Below are positions 26,505 through 34,678 of a DNA stretch of 64,000 nt, one piece after another. Under the pieces are notes generated by a model. The model had not been told where the DNA came from. It made no database searches and worked only from the letters and a program-made list of their open reading frames with translations. Each line of letters begins with the position of its first letter. Position 1 is the first letter of the stretch. The translations under genes and the position numbers were made by a program. This DNA comes from Nitrincola sp048264025. GTDB lineage: Bacteria; Pseudomonadota; Gammaproteobacteria; Pseudomonadales; Balneatricaceae. Location: the NCBI RefSeq assembly GCF_048264025.1, contig NZ_JBLXDN010000003.1:162623-226622 (forward strand). The letters run 5' to 3'.

Positions 26505-28175
26505 CTACAGCCGTTTTAGCCATGCACTCACGCGTTGGCTGGTGCTGTCCTGGTCGTCATCCAGATTAATGATCTGGCTACTACTAAGTTCATTTGCTGC
26601 ATTGGTGATCAATATGATCCCTTTGCTGGTCAGCCAGTTGACCAGTGTATCATCTGTGTCTGGCTGGGGTGCTTGCGTCGACTCAGTATCCAGTACAAAA
26701 GCCACCTTGCCTTGGTCAAACAGCGCTTTTTCCAGTGAGTAGAGCAGTTGAACACGCTGTTCGGCCGTGCCACCTTTGACTTGAATACAGCTGGCTTTCT
26801 GGCCAAAGCGTTGTTCCCACAGGCTGCTGTTAAGCAGGCTTTCGGAGGTCAGTTCCAGCTTGTCCTGGGTCTGCTCCGGTGGCAATATCATCCCTGCGGC
26901 AACCGTCCGGTTGGTAAACCTGTCCACCAGAATGAAACCACCTGTGCCTTTATGCAGGCGGTAGTTGTCTGCAACCACTGCACGTTCCAGTGACAGATCG
27001 ACCCTGGCAATTTCATTTAGTTCCAAAGAGCCGGCCGGTATATGCTCCAGGGTGTTTACATCGATGCGGTGATGGATACGGCTTATCCGTCCGGTCTGAC
27101 GACTCGTCGCCAGTTTAATCTCATAGTCCCGCGCAGGATTGAGTGGTTGTTCGTCCATCCATACCAGATGCGCGCTGAAGTGCTGGCGTGATTCCGGTGC
27201 CGCGTCAGCGTGTACCAGCAGGTCGCCACGGGAAATGTCAATTTCATCTTCCAGTGTCAGCGTCACCGCCATAGGGGCAGAGGCTCTGTCCAGTTCACCG
27301 TCCCAGGTCACTATGGATTTGATGCAACTCTGCTTGCCAGAGGGCAGCACTTTAATCGCATCACCGACCTGGACCACGCCCGAGGTCAGGGTGCCACAGT
27401 AACCGCGGAAATTCAGGTTAGGGCGGTTAACATACTGGACCGGGAAGCGTAACTCATCAAAGTTATGGTCCTGGGCGATCTCGATCTGCTCCAGCAATGT
27501 CATCAGTGGTGCGCCGGTATGCCAGGGCATGTGTGCGGATGGGTTGACGACATTGTCACCGTTAAGGGCTGAAATGGGTGCAAACTGTATATCCGGCAGG
27601 TTCAGATCTTTGGCAAATTCCAGATAATCGGCCTTGATCTGATTGAAGCGTGCTTCACTGTAATCCACCAGATCCATTTTATTGATTGCCACCAGCGTAT
27701 GGCGAATACCCAGCAGGGAGACGATAAAACTATGGCGGCGGGTTTGCACCTGCACCCCATGGCGAGCATCAATCAGAATGATCGCCAGATCACAGGTAGA
27801 CGCACCTGTAGCCATATTGCGGGTGTATTGCTCATGCCCAGGGGTGTCGGCGATGATGAACTTGCGCTTGGCGGTAGAAAAATAGCGGTAGGCAACATCA
27901 ATGGTAATGCCTTGTTCACGCTCGGCCTGCAGGCCGTCAACCAGTAGCGCCAGATCAACGGTATCACCGGTGGTGCCGACTTTTTTACTGTCATGGGTAA
28001 TGGCGGCGAGTTGATCTTCATAGATCATCTTCGAATCATGCAGCAGCCGTCCGATCAGGGTGGATTTGCCATCATCGACACTGCCGCAGGTGAGCAGGCG
28101 CAGCAGTTCTTTGTTTTCGTGCTGGTGCAGGTAAGACTTGATATCGCTGGCGATAAGTTCGCTCTGGTGGCTCAT
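26505..28175 (-). CDS. cysN: Sulfate adenylyltransferase GTPase subunit with a vestigial APS-kinase-like C-terminus
   Basis: The product is 556 aa. The GTPase domain has P-loop GSVDDGKST (31-39), DTPGHEQYTRNMATG and NKMDLVD, followed by EF-Tu-like beta domains up to about residue 440. Typical CysN is about 475 aa; fused CysNC is about 630. Residues 448-556 align by eye with an APS kinase: LYSLEKALFDQGKVAFVLD resembles the kinase stretch after the P-loop, and WLTSKGIILITNA a later strand. The P-loop position (GGTAEQRVQ, about 468-476) has lost the GxxxxGKS/T pattern, so kinase activity is unlikely. With CysD it makes APS from ATP and sulfate, driven by GTP. AGAGGAATAG precedes the ATG. Confidence 0.92.
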   Translation of the reverse strand: MSHQSELIASDIKSYLHQHENKELLRLLTCGSVDDGKSTLIGRLLHDSKMIYEDQLAAITHDSKKVGTTGDTVDLALLVDGLQAEREQGITIDVAYRYFSTAKRKFIIADTPGHEQYTRNMATGASTCDLAIILIDARHGVQVQTRRHSFIVSLLGIRHTLVAINKMDLVDYSEARFNQIKADYLEFAKDLNLPDIQFAPISALNGDNVVNPSAHMPWHTGAPLMTLLEQIEIAQDHNFDELRFPVQYVNRPNLNFRGYCGTLTSGVVQVGDAIKVLPSGKQSCIKSIVTWDGELDRASAPMAVTLTLEDEIDISRGDLLVHADAAPESRQHFSAHLVWMDEQPLNPARDYEIKLATSRQTGRISRIHHRIDVNTLEHIPAGSLELNEIARVDLSLERAVVADNYRLHKGTGGFILVDRFTNRTVAAGMILPPEQTQDKLELTSESLLNSSLWEQRFGQKASCIQVKGGTAEQRVQLLYSLEKALFDQGKVAFVLDTESTQAPQPDTDDTLVNWLTSKGIILITNAANELSSSQIINLDDDQDSTSQRVSAWLKRL

Positions 28176-28200
28176 GTTCTATTCCTCTCGGCGGCTGTGT

Positions 28201-29118
28201 TCAGAAATAACCTTCCATCTTCTTCTGCTCCATGGAGCCGGCACCATCATGGTCGATGGCGCGCCCCTGGCGCTCAGAAGTGGTGGCCAACAGCATTTCC
28301 TGAATGATCTCTTCGAGGCTATCAGCCTCGGACTCAACGGCGCCGGTTAGTGGGTAGCAACCGAGTGTGCGAAAACGTACCGATTTCATCACCGGGGTTT
28401 CTTCGGGACGCAGTGGCATGCGCTCATCATCTACCATGATCAGCATGCCATCACGATCTACAACCGGGCGTACCGCTGAGTAGTAGAGAGGAACGATGTC
28501 GATGCTTTCCAGGTAGATGTACTGCCAGATATCCAACTCTGTCCAGTTAGACAGAGGAAACACCCGAATGCTTTCGCCTTTGTCGACGCGGGTATTGAAA
28601 ATATTCCACAGTTCGGGACGCTGGTTTTTAGGGTCCCAGCGGTGGTTCTTGTCACGGAAGGAGAAAATACGTTCCTTGGCACGCGATTTTTCTTCATCAC
28701 GACGGGCTCCACCGAAGGCGGCATCGAATTTATACTGATTCAGCGCCTGTTTGAGCCCTTGGGTTTTCATAATGTCGGTATGTTTCTTTGAGCCGTGCTC
28801 AAACGGGCTGATTCCCATCTCAACACCTTCCGGGTTGATATGTACAATCAGATCCATACCGGCTTCCTTGGCCATATTGTCACGAAAGCGGATCATCTCC
28901 TGAAACTTCCAGGTGGTGTCTACATGCAGTAAGGGAAACGGCGGGTTGCCTGGGTAAAAGGCTTTGCGGGCCAGATGCAGCATGACGGAGGAGTCTTTGC
29001 CAATGGAGTAGAGCATTACCGGGTTATCAAACTCGGCGGCGACTTCACGAATAATGTGAATACTTTCCGCTTCGAGCTGTTTCAGGTGCGTTAATCGGTT
29101 TTCGGGTAAGGCTGGCAT
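28201..29118 (-). CDS. cysD: Sulfate adenylyltransferase subunit 2
   Basis: The product is 305 aa from the ATG at 29118 (MPALPENRLTHLKQLEAESI), with GGAAGAC 7 bases upstream; the seven-codon longer form would start at a TTG with no ribosome site. The PP-loop YSIGKDSSVMLHL (about 44-56) and the family stretch AAFGGARRDEEKSRAKERI are visible, and it ends in GSMEQKKMEGYF. It is the adenylylating subunit that forms APS with CysN. It lies 25 bases upstream of cysN. The upstream region 29119-29261 is extremely AT-rich, which fits CysB-type control, though no site can be defined. Confidence 0.96.
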   Translation of the reverse strand: MPALPENRLTHLKQLEAESIHIIREVAAEFDNPVMLYSIGKDSSVMLHLARKAFYPGNPPFPLLHVDTTWKFQEMIRFRDNMAKEAGMDLIVHINPEGVEMGISPFEHGSKKHTDIMKTQGLKQALNQYKFDAAFGGARRDEEKSRAKERIFSFRDKNHRWDPKNQRPELWNIFNTRVDKGESIRVFPLSNWTELDIWQYIYLESIDIVPLYYSAVRPVVDRDGMLIMVDDERMPLRPEETPVMKSVRFRTLGCYPLTGAVESEADSLEEIIQEMLLATTSERQGRAIDHDGAGSMEQKKMEGYF

Positions 29119-29261
29119 AGCAAAGTCTTCCGTCAGCAATCGGTCTACGGGATGTTAAGCTGCCGATTATGGAGGATTTTATATAAAATAAAAAAGAATA
29201 TATATGAATTTTTATAGACTTATATGGAATATGGGGCGGTAAGGATATCCAGTGTACCGAC

Positions 29262-29699
29262 TTAGGTGAGGTTCAATAGCTGCGTCAGTTGTGGCTGTGA
29301 TCGGGCCGAGACCAGATCCGCCAGCGTATAGCGGTCCAGGCACTGGTAAAAAGCCTGCTGTGCTTCAGCCAGAATACCTTTGAGTTGGCATGCTGGTGTG
29401 ATCACACACTGGTTGTCGCGACCAAAGCATTCAACCAGCGGCTTGTCTTGCTCGGTTTCCCGAATCAACTGGCCCAGATTTATGTCACTGGCGGATCCTT
29501 TAAGCCGCAACCCGCCGTTTTTACCGCGTTGAGCGCAGAGATAACCGCGCTGATTGAGAACCTGTACCACTTTCATCAGGTGGTTACGGGAAATACTGTA
29601 GCGCTCGGCGATTTCAGCAATTGTACACTGTGCCGGCGCTTTTACAGCGGCGTAGATAAGCACTCGAAGCGCATAATCGGTAAAACTGGTGATATGCAT
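29262..29699 (-). CDS. nsrR: NsrR, nitric oxide-sensing Rrf2-family repressor
   Basis: The product is 145 aa. The winged-helix domain begins MHITSFTDYALRVLIY and contains the RNHLMKV recognition segment. The cluster ligands C91, C98 and C104 (ECFGRDNQCVITPACQLK) have nearly the E. coli NsrR pattern, which separates it from IscR (different spacing) and cluster-less Rrf2 proteins. The [Fe-S] cluster reacts with NO, releasing the protein from its operators. It lies 12 bases after nnrS in the same transcript, and a near-consensus NsrR operator is upstream of nnrS, so it should be autoregulated. Confidence 0.92.
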   Translation of the reverse strand: MHITSFTDYALRVLIYAAVKAPAQCTIAEIAERYSISRNHLMKVVQVLNQRGYLCAQRGKNGGLRLKGSASDINLGQLIRETEQDKPLVECFGRDNQCVITPACQLKGILAEAQQAFYQCLDRYTLADLVSARSQPQLTQLLNLT

Positions 29700-29711
29700 G
29701 GATAACCTGAA

Positions 29712-30899
29712 TCAGCCGGGGCGCCCGTCAGCACGCGGGCGGCTCAGAATAGGCCAGTAGAGTACTACAAAGAGCGCAAAGGCGATAATCCAAAACACCG
29801 CCGAGAGCAAAACCCCCGTGGTGTAGTCGATCAGTTGCGCTGCGGCAAGCATTCTCAGCATTCCCGACAAAATTATAGCAATATAGATCAGCAGCCCAAA
29901 GCGCACCAGTTGCAAAGCGCGCCCGGTATGGCCCATGGCCACACGGGTCATCACCCCCAGAATCAAGGTACCCATGGCGCCGACACCGAGCGCATGTTGC
30001 CAGAGAGAGTCAGATAATCCTGGCAGGAGTAGGCCAGCAGCACGCAGAAGCAAGGCAACAACAATCCACAGATAGCCCAGATGCAAAATCCACAGCAGGG
30101 GTTCTTTGTTGACCAGCCAGCCGCGCCACTGGAATAAGCGAATAGCATTAACTACCCCAGCCGCTAGCGCACATACGGCAACCACACTGCCAGGTACCCC
30201 ACCCAGGTTGAGTGGAATCAGCAGGGCGGTGCTGGCAATCGCCAGTAGATCCATGCGCGCTGAGCGTATCACTCTGGCAGGATTACCTCCGTGCATGCGA
30301 ATCCAGTTGGCGGTGAACGCCGGTGTTATACGGCCAGCGATCACCACCATCATCAGGGTGATCAGGTTAAGCCCGAGTAACTCGCCTTGTCGCATTAGCC
30401 CGGGGGATAGTTGTAGCTGCCCCAGATGCATCAGCAGGTTGGCGATAAACAGCAGTGTCAGAATAACGACCAGAATCAGGTTTTTGCGGTTTTGTGCGCG
30501 TAGCAGTACCCGTGTGACGTAGATTGCCAGTACCGGTAAAAATGCCAGATCCACAAGGGCCACCACCAGCCAGGGCAGGGTGGCAGAAAGCCACATCACC
30601 ACACGTCCGGCGCACCAAAGCAATACCAGGGCGAGCAGTGCCTTGCCCTGCAAAGGGGCTGCACCTGTCCAGTTGGTCATGGCGGTCAGCAGAAAGCCGG
30701 CAATCGCGGCGGCCACAAAGCCAAACAGCATCTCATGGCTGTGCCACAGCAGTGCGGGCCAACTGATCGGCAGGGTGGTCCCAGTAAATAACAATAGGCT
30801 CCATCCCAGGATAATGCAGGCGGCATAAGCGGCGGATAGCAGGAAAAAAGGCCTGAAGGCGAAAGCTAGCAGGGCAATGGGTGGTTTTTTTGACAGCAT
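29712..30899 (-). CDS. nnrS: NnrS family haem-copper membrane protein
   Basis: The product is 395 aa from the ATG at 30899 (MLSKKPPIALLAFAFRPFFL), with CGGAGCG 6 bases upstream; a longer frame from 30941 has no ribosome site. It has about twelve hydrophobic segments. The N-terminal FRPFFLL, the WHSHEMLFGFVAAAIAGFLLT stretch (split here: histidines near residues 54 and 56) and GAMGTLILGVMTRVAMGHTG are NnrS hallmarks. NnrS proteins protect against NO-derived stress and belong to NsrR/NnrR regulons. It heads the nnrS-nsrR operon. Confidence 0.92.
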   Translation of the reverse strand: MLSKKPPIALLAFAFRPFFLLSAAYAACIILGWSLLLFTGTTLPISWPALLWHSHEMLFGFVAAAIAGFLLTAMTNWTGAAPLQGKALLALVLLWCAGRVVMWLSATLPWLVVALVDLAFLPVLAIYVTRVLLRAQNRKNLILVVILTLLFIANLLMHLGQLQLSPGLMRQGELLGLNLITLMMVVIAGRITPAFTANWIRMHGGNPARVIRSARMDLLAIASTALLIPLNLGGVPGSVVAVCALAAGVVNAIRLFQWRGWLVNKEPLLWILHLGYLWIVVALLLRAAGLLLPGLSDSLWQHALGVGAMGTLILGVMTRVAMGHTGRALQLVRFGLLIYIAIILSGMLRMLAAAQLIDYTTGVLLSAVFWIIAFALFVVLYWPILSRPRADGRPG

Positions 30900-30973
30900 G
30901 TTACGCGCTCCGGATGATAGCTTGAGCCGCCGCCATTGCATGTTTGGCGGCGGCCCTGTGATCTCTGCTAGCT

Positions 30974-31003
30974 ATACTAGCGCGCTTTTATTAAAGATGT
31001 AAA
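30974..31003 (-). promoter_or_regulatory. Predicted nnrS promoter
   Basis: On the minus strand TTTACA (30998-31003) and TAGTAT (30974-30979) are 18 bases apart, with a predicted start near 30967. The -35 element lies inside the NsrR operator. Confidence 0.5.
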
Positions 31004-31016
31004 TAAAATGCATCTT
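30994..31016. promoter_or_regulatory. NsrR operator upstream of nnrS-nsrR
   Basis: This 23-bp imperfect palindrome has arms AAGATGTAAAT and AAATGCATCTT around a central A. The second arm is a perfect match to the NsrR half-site AAATGCATCTT and the first differs at about three positions. It overlaps the predicted -35 of nnrS, consistent with repression lifted by NO. Confidence 0.8.
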
Positions 31017-31026
31017 ATGGTGTTTG

Positions 31027-31791
31027 TCAGGCGGCTTTAAGTAATGCATTGATTTGTTGCGCTGCGACCACCTGCCCGACAAAAATCAATGTGGGCGATT
31101 CGAGGCGATGCTGCTGGATGCAATCAACCAGGTTGGCAAGGTCGGTACGCACGCTGCGCTGGTTGCGTTGTGTGCCTCGTTCCACTAGCAATACCGGCCA
31201 GTCAGGAGGCAAGCCATGGCGTTGTAACTCCAGACTGATGCGCGGTGCTTTAGACAGGCCCATGTAAAACACCAGGGTTTCATCACGGCGTGCCAGATCG
31301 GCCCAGGGCGTTTCCCGATCATCACAGGTGTGTGCGGTCACAAAGCGAACGCTGGCGGCAATAGAGCGTTCGGTGAGGGAAAAGTTACAACTGGCGGCAC
31401 AGCCTGCCGCAGCGGTAATACCGGGTACCAGGGTAAAGGCAATGCCGGCTTGTTGCAGTGCCTGAATCTCTTCGGTCACCCGACCAAACACCAGGGGATC
31501 ACCGCCTTTTAATCGTACTACCCGTTTACCCAGGCGTGCCTGCTTAATTAACAGCTCACAGATGGCCTCTTGCGACATACTGTGCTGGCCTTTGCGTTTA
31601 CCGACATACATTCGGGGAATGCTGACCGGAATATCAGCCAGCAGCTCATCGCTGACCAGCGCATCATAGATGAGTACGTCAGCCTGCAAGATCAGCCGCC
31701 AGCCTTTTCGGGTGATCAGTTCAGGGTCACCGGGTCCGGCACCAACCAGTGCAACGCTACCGCTGTGTTTATTGGCATTAGTGGGTAACAT
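31027..31791 (-). CDS. cobA: Uroporphyrinogen-III C-methyltransferase (SUMT)
   Basis: The product is 254 aa from the ATG at 31791 (MLPTNANKHSGSV), with AGGAGG 6 bases upstream. This start lies inside the end of nasA, so the genes overlap by 14 bases. The SUMT motifs GAGPGDPELITRKGW, VRLKGGDPLVFGR and VVPGITAAAGCAA are visible. It methylates uroporphyrinogen III at C2 and C7 to precorrin-2, the first step to the sirohaem needed by NirB and CysI. A second SUMT is encoded within cysG; this copy is coupled to nitrate reductase expression. Confidence 0.92.
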   Translation of the reverse strand: MLPTNANKHSGSVALVGAGPGDPELITRKGWRLILQADVLIYDALVSDELLADIPVSIPRMYVGKRKGQHSMSQEAICELLIKQARLGKRVVRLKGGDPLVFGRVTEEIQALQQAGIAFTLVPGITAAAGCAASCNFSLTERSIAASVRFVTAHTCDDRETPWADLARRDETLVFYMGLSKAPRISLELQRHGLPPDWPVLLVERGTQRNQRSVRTDLANLVDCIQQHRLESPTLIFVGQVVAAQQINALLKAA

Positions 31792-34417
31792 CTTCAGCCT
31801 CCTGCGCCAGTAGCGCCTTGAGTTCAGGTATACAGGAACCACAATTGGTACCACAGCTCAGGGCTTTGCCCAGTGCTTCAACGCTGTGGCAACCCGATTG
31901 AATGGCTGCTCTGATGGTTGGGTCATCGACCTGGAAGCAGCTACAGATCAGCTCGCCTGATGCCGAGTCTTGATCACTCTTGAGCAGGTTAAGTTGCTGC
32001 AAGGCTGTCAGGTTCGAACGTGTAAATTGTCGATCGAGGGGTTTCAGGTCAGGAAAATGCTTGTCAGGTGAAACCAGCAACAGCCACAACAGCTTGCCGT
32101 TCTCCAGTGCGCAGGCACGCAGTTGGCCGTTGGGCTGGGTCTGTAGAGAAAGATCCGGACGTTGTCCCAGGTGTTGCAGGCACCAGTCTGACCAGCTTTC
32201 CGGCCAGTCGCTGTCAGCCAGGGCATAACCCATCGCCTGCTGCTGGGGCATGCGCGCCCAGTAGCCGCGCAGATTAACGCTCAGATGCTTAGCAGTTAAT
32301 AACCTGGCGTGCCAGGCTGTCACAACACCGGATAAGCGCACGGCCCCCTGTTTTGATTCCGGCTGGCCGGAAATTGGATCGGCCACGGATTCAATCAGCA
32401 CGTTACAACGACCCTCACTACTGAAGGATTGCGTCCAGTGCATGGGAACAAACACCTCGCCAGGGCGTTGCCCTGGTGTAATGCGAACCCGGCCGATAAA
32501 CTGCCCTTGAGCATTCTCCAGCCTGGCCAGATCCTGATCCTGAAGTGCATGGGTGGCTGCATCCAGCGGGTGCAGGTCAATAAAGGGCTCGGCACGATGG
32601 CGAAACAGGGTCGGCGTGCGGCCCGTGCGGGTCATCGTGTGCCATTGGTCACGAATACGCCCGGTATTAAGGCGCAAGGGCGCTTCGTCCGTCAGCTGTT
32701 GCATGGGCTGTTGCGAGCTGACAGGTATCAGTCTGGCCTTCCCTGAAGGCGTGAAAAACTTGCCGTTACTAAACAGGCGTTGTGTGCCGTAAGGCGCATC
32801 GGCCGTGATTGGCCACTGAATGGGTTGAAGCTGGTCATATTCAGTCTGGCTCAATCGGCTCAACCCACTGATATCAAAGCAACGCTTTCCAGCGTTCTCA
32901 AATCCTGACAGCGCGGCGTGTTCGGCAAAAATGTCGGCTGGATGTGAGTAGTTGAAGGCGTCGGCAAATCCCAGCCGTTTTGCTACCTCACAAATAATCT
33001 GCCAATCATGACGTGCTTCACCAGGGGGCGGGAGCAAGCTTCGCTGGCGCGAGATGCAGCGCTCTGAGTTGGTGACTGTGCCGTTCTTTTCACCCCAACT
33101 GCTGGCGGGCAGACAGATGTCGGCCAATTGCAGCGTATCGGTATCGGCCATGGATTCAGACACAATAACTAGCTCACAGCGCTTCAGCGCCCGGCGTATC
33201 AGATGAGTGTCCGGCAGGCTGACCAGCGGGTTGGTGGCCATTATCCAGAGTACTTTAATTTCTCCGCGCTCCACAGCGTTGAACAGCTCCAGTGCTTTAT
33301 GTCCCGGTTCACTGGCCATATTGGGGGCATTCCAGAAGCGCTGCACCCGGTCAACATTTTCTGGACTGAAATCCATATGCGCCGCCAGTTGATTGGCGAG
33401 GCCTCCCACCTCCCGTCCACCCATGGCATTGGGTTGGCCAGTCAGTGAGAAGGGCGAGCTGCCTGGCTTACCGATACGGCCCGTTGCCAGATGGCAGTTG
33501 ATCAGGCTGTTGACCTTGTCGGTGCCGGAACTGGATTGATTAACACCCTGAGAAAACAGCGACACAGTGCGTTCCGTTGCCGCAAACCAGCGGAAAAAAC
33601 GTGTCAAGTCATGGCTATCAAGACCGGTTTTGGTGGCGGCAATCGAGATGTCGGGAGTGTCGGCGCGTGCTGTCGCCAGTGTTTGTTCAAAGCCTTCGGC
33701 ATGCTGCAACAGAAACGCATGATCCACGTGTCCCTGATCCGCAAGGTAAACCAGCAGTGCATTAAACAAGGCCGCATCGCTACCCGGTTGCAGTTGCAGG
33801 TGCAGATCTGCCAGATCACAGCTGGCTGTTGCCCGCGGATCTATCACTACAACACGTAGAGAAGGATTAGCCTGTTTTGCTGCCTGGATGCGTTGATAAA
33901 GGATCGGATGATTCCAGGCCGCATTAGAACCCACCAGCAGGATCAGATCAGCTATTTCCAGGTCTTCATAGCAGCCGGGTACGGCGTCGGCGCCGAATGC
34001 CCGCTTATGGCCGGCAACGGTTGAGGCCATACACAAGCGTGAGTTGGTATCGACATGGGCTGAACCGAGAAAGCCTTTCATCAACTTGTTGGCTACATAG
34101 TAGTCTTCAGTCAGCAACTGGCCGGACAGGTACATGGCAACGCTGCCAGGCCCATGTTGATCCACCGCTTGGCGTATCTGCCGGGCCACCTTATCCAGAG
34201 CCGTATCCCAACTGACTGCACGACCTTCAATGCTGGGTAGCAATAAACGAGCCTCTGGCGCGGTGGTTTCATGCAGGGTAGAGCCTTTGACACACAGACG
34301 TCCCCGATTCGCCGGATGCTGTGGGTCACCAGATACACTTAGAATCCGGTTTGCACTCAGTTCGGCGGTTATCCCGCAACCTACGCCACAATAGGGGCAG
34401 GTGGTCTGCTGTTTCAT
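31778..34417 (-). CDS. nasA: Assimilatory nitrate reductase catalytic subunit with C-terminal BFD-like [2Fe-2S] domain
   Basis: The product is 879 aa. The N-terminal [4Fe-4S] motif CPYCGVGCG (8-16) with the later GRLCVKGS cysteine, and molybdopterin-binding regions such as NSRLCMASTVAGHKRAFG and GSNAAWNHPI, place it in the NasA/NapA molybdoenzyme family without a Tat signal, so it is cytoplasmic. The last 60 residues form a BFD-like cluster domain (CSCFQVDD … CGTNCGSCIPELK), as in Klebsiella NasA. It reduces nitrate to nitrite. It starts 13 bases after a strong terminator in its own leader and overlaps cobA. Confidence 0.95.
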   Translation of the reverse strand: MKQQTTCPYCGVGCGITAELSANRILSVSGDPQHPANRGRLCVKGSTLHETTAPEARLLLPSIEGRAVSWDTALDKVARQIRQAVDQHGPGSVAMYLSGQLLTEDYYVANKLMKGFLGSAHVDTNSRLCMASTVAGHKRAFGADAVPGCYEDLEIADLILLVGSNAAWNHPILYQRIQAAKQANPSLRVVVIDPRATASCDLADLHLQLQPGSDAALFNALLVYLADQGHVDHAFLLQHAEGFEQTLATARADTPDISIAATKTGLDSHDLTRFFRWFAATERTVSLFSQGVNQSSSGTDKVNSLINCHLATGRIGKPGSSPFSLTGQPNAMGGREVGGLANQLAAHMDFSPENVDRVQRFWNAPNMASEPGHKALELFNAVERGEIKVLWIMATNPLVSLPDTHLIRRALKRCELVIVSESMADTDTLQLADICLPASSWGEKNGTVTNSERCISRQRSLLPPPGEARHDWQIICEVAKRLGFADAFNYSHPADIFAEHAALSGFENAGKRCFDISGLSRLSQTEYDQLQPIQWPITADAPYGTQRLFSNGKFFTPSGKARLIPVSSQQPMQQLTDEAPLRLNTGRIRDQWHTMTRTGRTPTLFRHRAEPFIDLHPLDAATHALQDQDLARLENAQGQFIGRVRITPGQRPGEVFVPMHWTQSFSSEGRCNVLIESVADPISGQPESKQGAVRLSGVVTAWHARLLTAKHLSVNLRGYWARMPQQQAMGYALADSDWPESWSDWCLQHLGQRPDLSLQTQPNGQLRACALENGKLLWLLLVSPDKHFPDLKPLDRQFTRSNLTALQQLNLLKSDQDSASGELICSCFQVDDPTIRAAIQSGCHSVEALGKALSCGTNCGSCIPELKALLAQEAEDVTH

Positions 34418-34429
34418 AAGCTTTATCCC

Positions 34430-34481
34430 AAAAAAAAGCCCGCATCTTCATCCCCCAGTGATGCGGGGTGAAGATGCGGGC
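34430..34481 (-). terminator. Leader terminator (attenuator) immediately upstream of nasA
   Basis: Read on the minus strand, 13-bp perfect arms GCCCGCATCTTCA / TGAAGATGCGGGC (34469-34481 and 34438-34450) enclose an inner CCCC/GGGG stem and are followed by eight T. The hairpin ends 13 bases before the nasA ATG, inside the transcript, so it must be read through for expression. This is the architecture of nas leaders controlled by ANTAR antitermination (Klebsiella NasR). A nasR gene lies 3.7 kb away. Confidence 0.85.
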
Positions 34482-34494
34482 GCCATTGCCGTAG

Positions 34495-34511
34495 TCAGAG
34501 TCAAACTCTGA
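34495..34511 (-). promoter_or_regulatory. Upstream leader hairpin of nasA (candidate NasR/ANTAR recognition element)
   Basis: TCAGAG and CTCTGA form a 6-bp stem with a 5-base loop, 13 bases before the terminator stem on the minus strand. In Klebsiella nasF, a hairpin at this position is needed for NasR to prevent termination. The hexaloop rule of ANTAR targets is not clearly met with the pairing I drew, so the exact fold is uncertain. Confidence 0.5.
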
Positions 34512-34551
34512 TAGAAACTATAAATTGTGTTGTTGCTTTGCGTTAGTTACC

Positions 34552-34567
34552 AGCAAAAAAGGTGCCA
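34552..34567 (-). promoter_or_regulatory. Sigma-54 promoter of nasA
   Basis: On the minus strand TGGCAC-N5-TTGCT is a full match to the -24/-12 consensus. The predicted start is near 34541, giving a leader of about 124 bases that contains the hairpin and terminator. Confidence 0.85.
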
Positions 34568-34642
34568 TAGTAGGCTTATCTTTAAAAATCAGTTGATTGC
34601 TGGCAAGGCTGGGATTTGAAATATCTAGAAAGCGTTATATTG

Positions 34643-34657
34643 GCACTATTTTGGTGC
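34643..34657 (-). promoter_or_regulatory. NtrC-type enhancer site upstream of nasA
   Basis: GCACCAAAATAGTGC on the minus strand differs at one position from the classic NtrC core (GCACCAAAATGGTGC). It is centred about 109 bases before the predicted sigma-54 start, a usual enhancer distance. Confidence 0.8.
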
Positions 34658-34678
34658 GTGCAATGCCGCTTTCGATCC

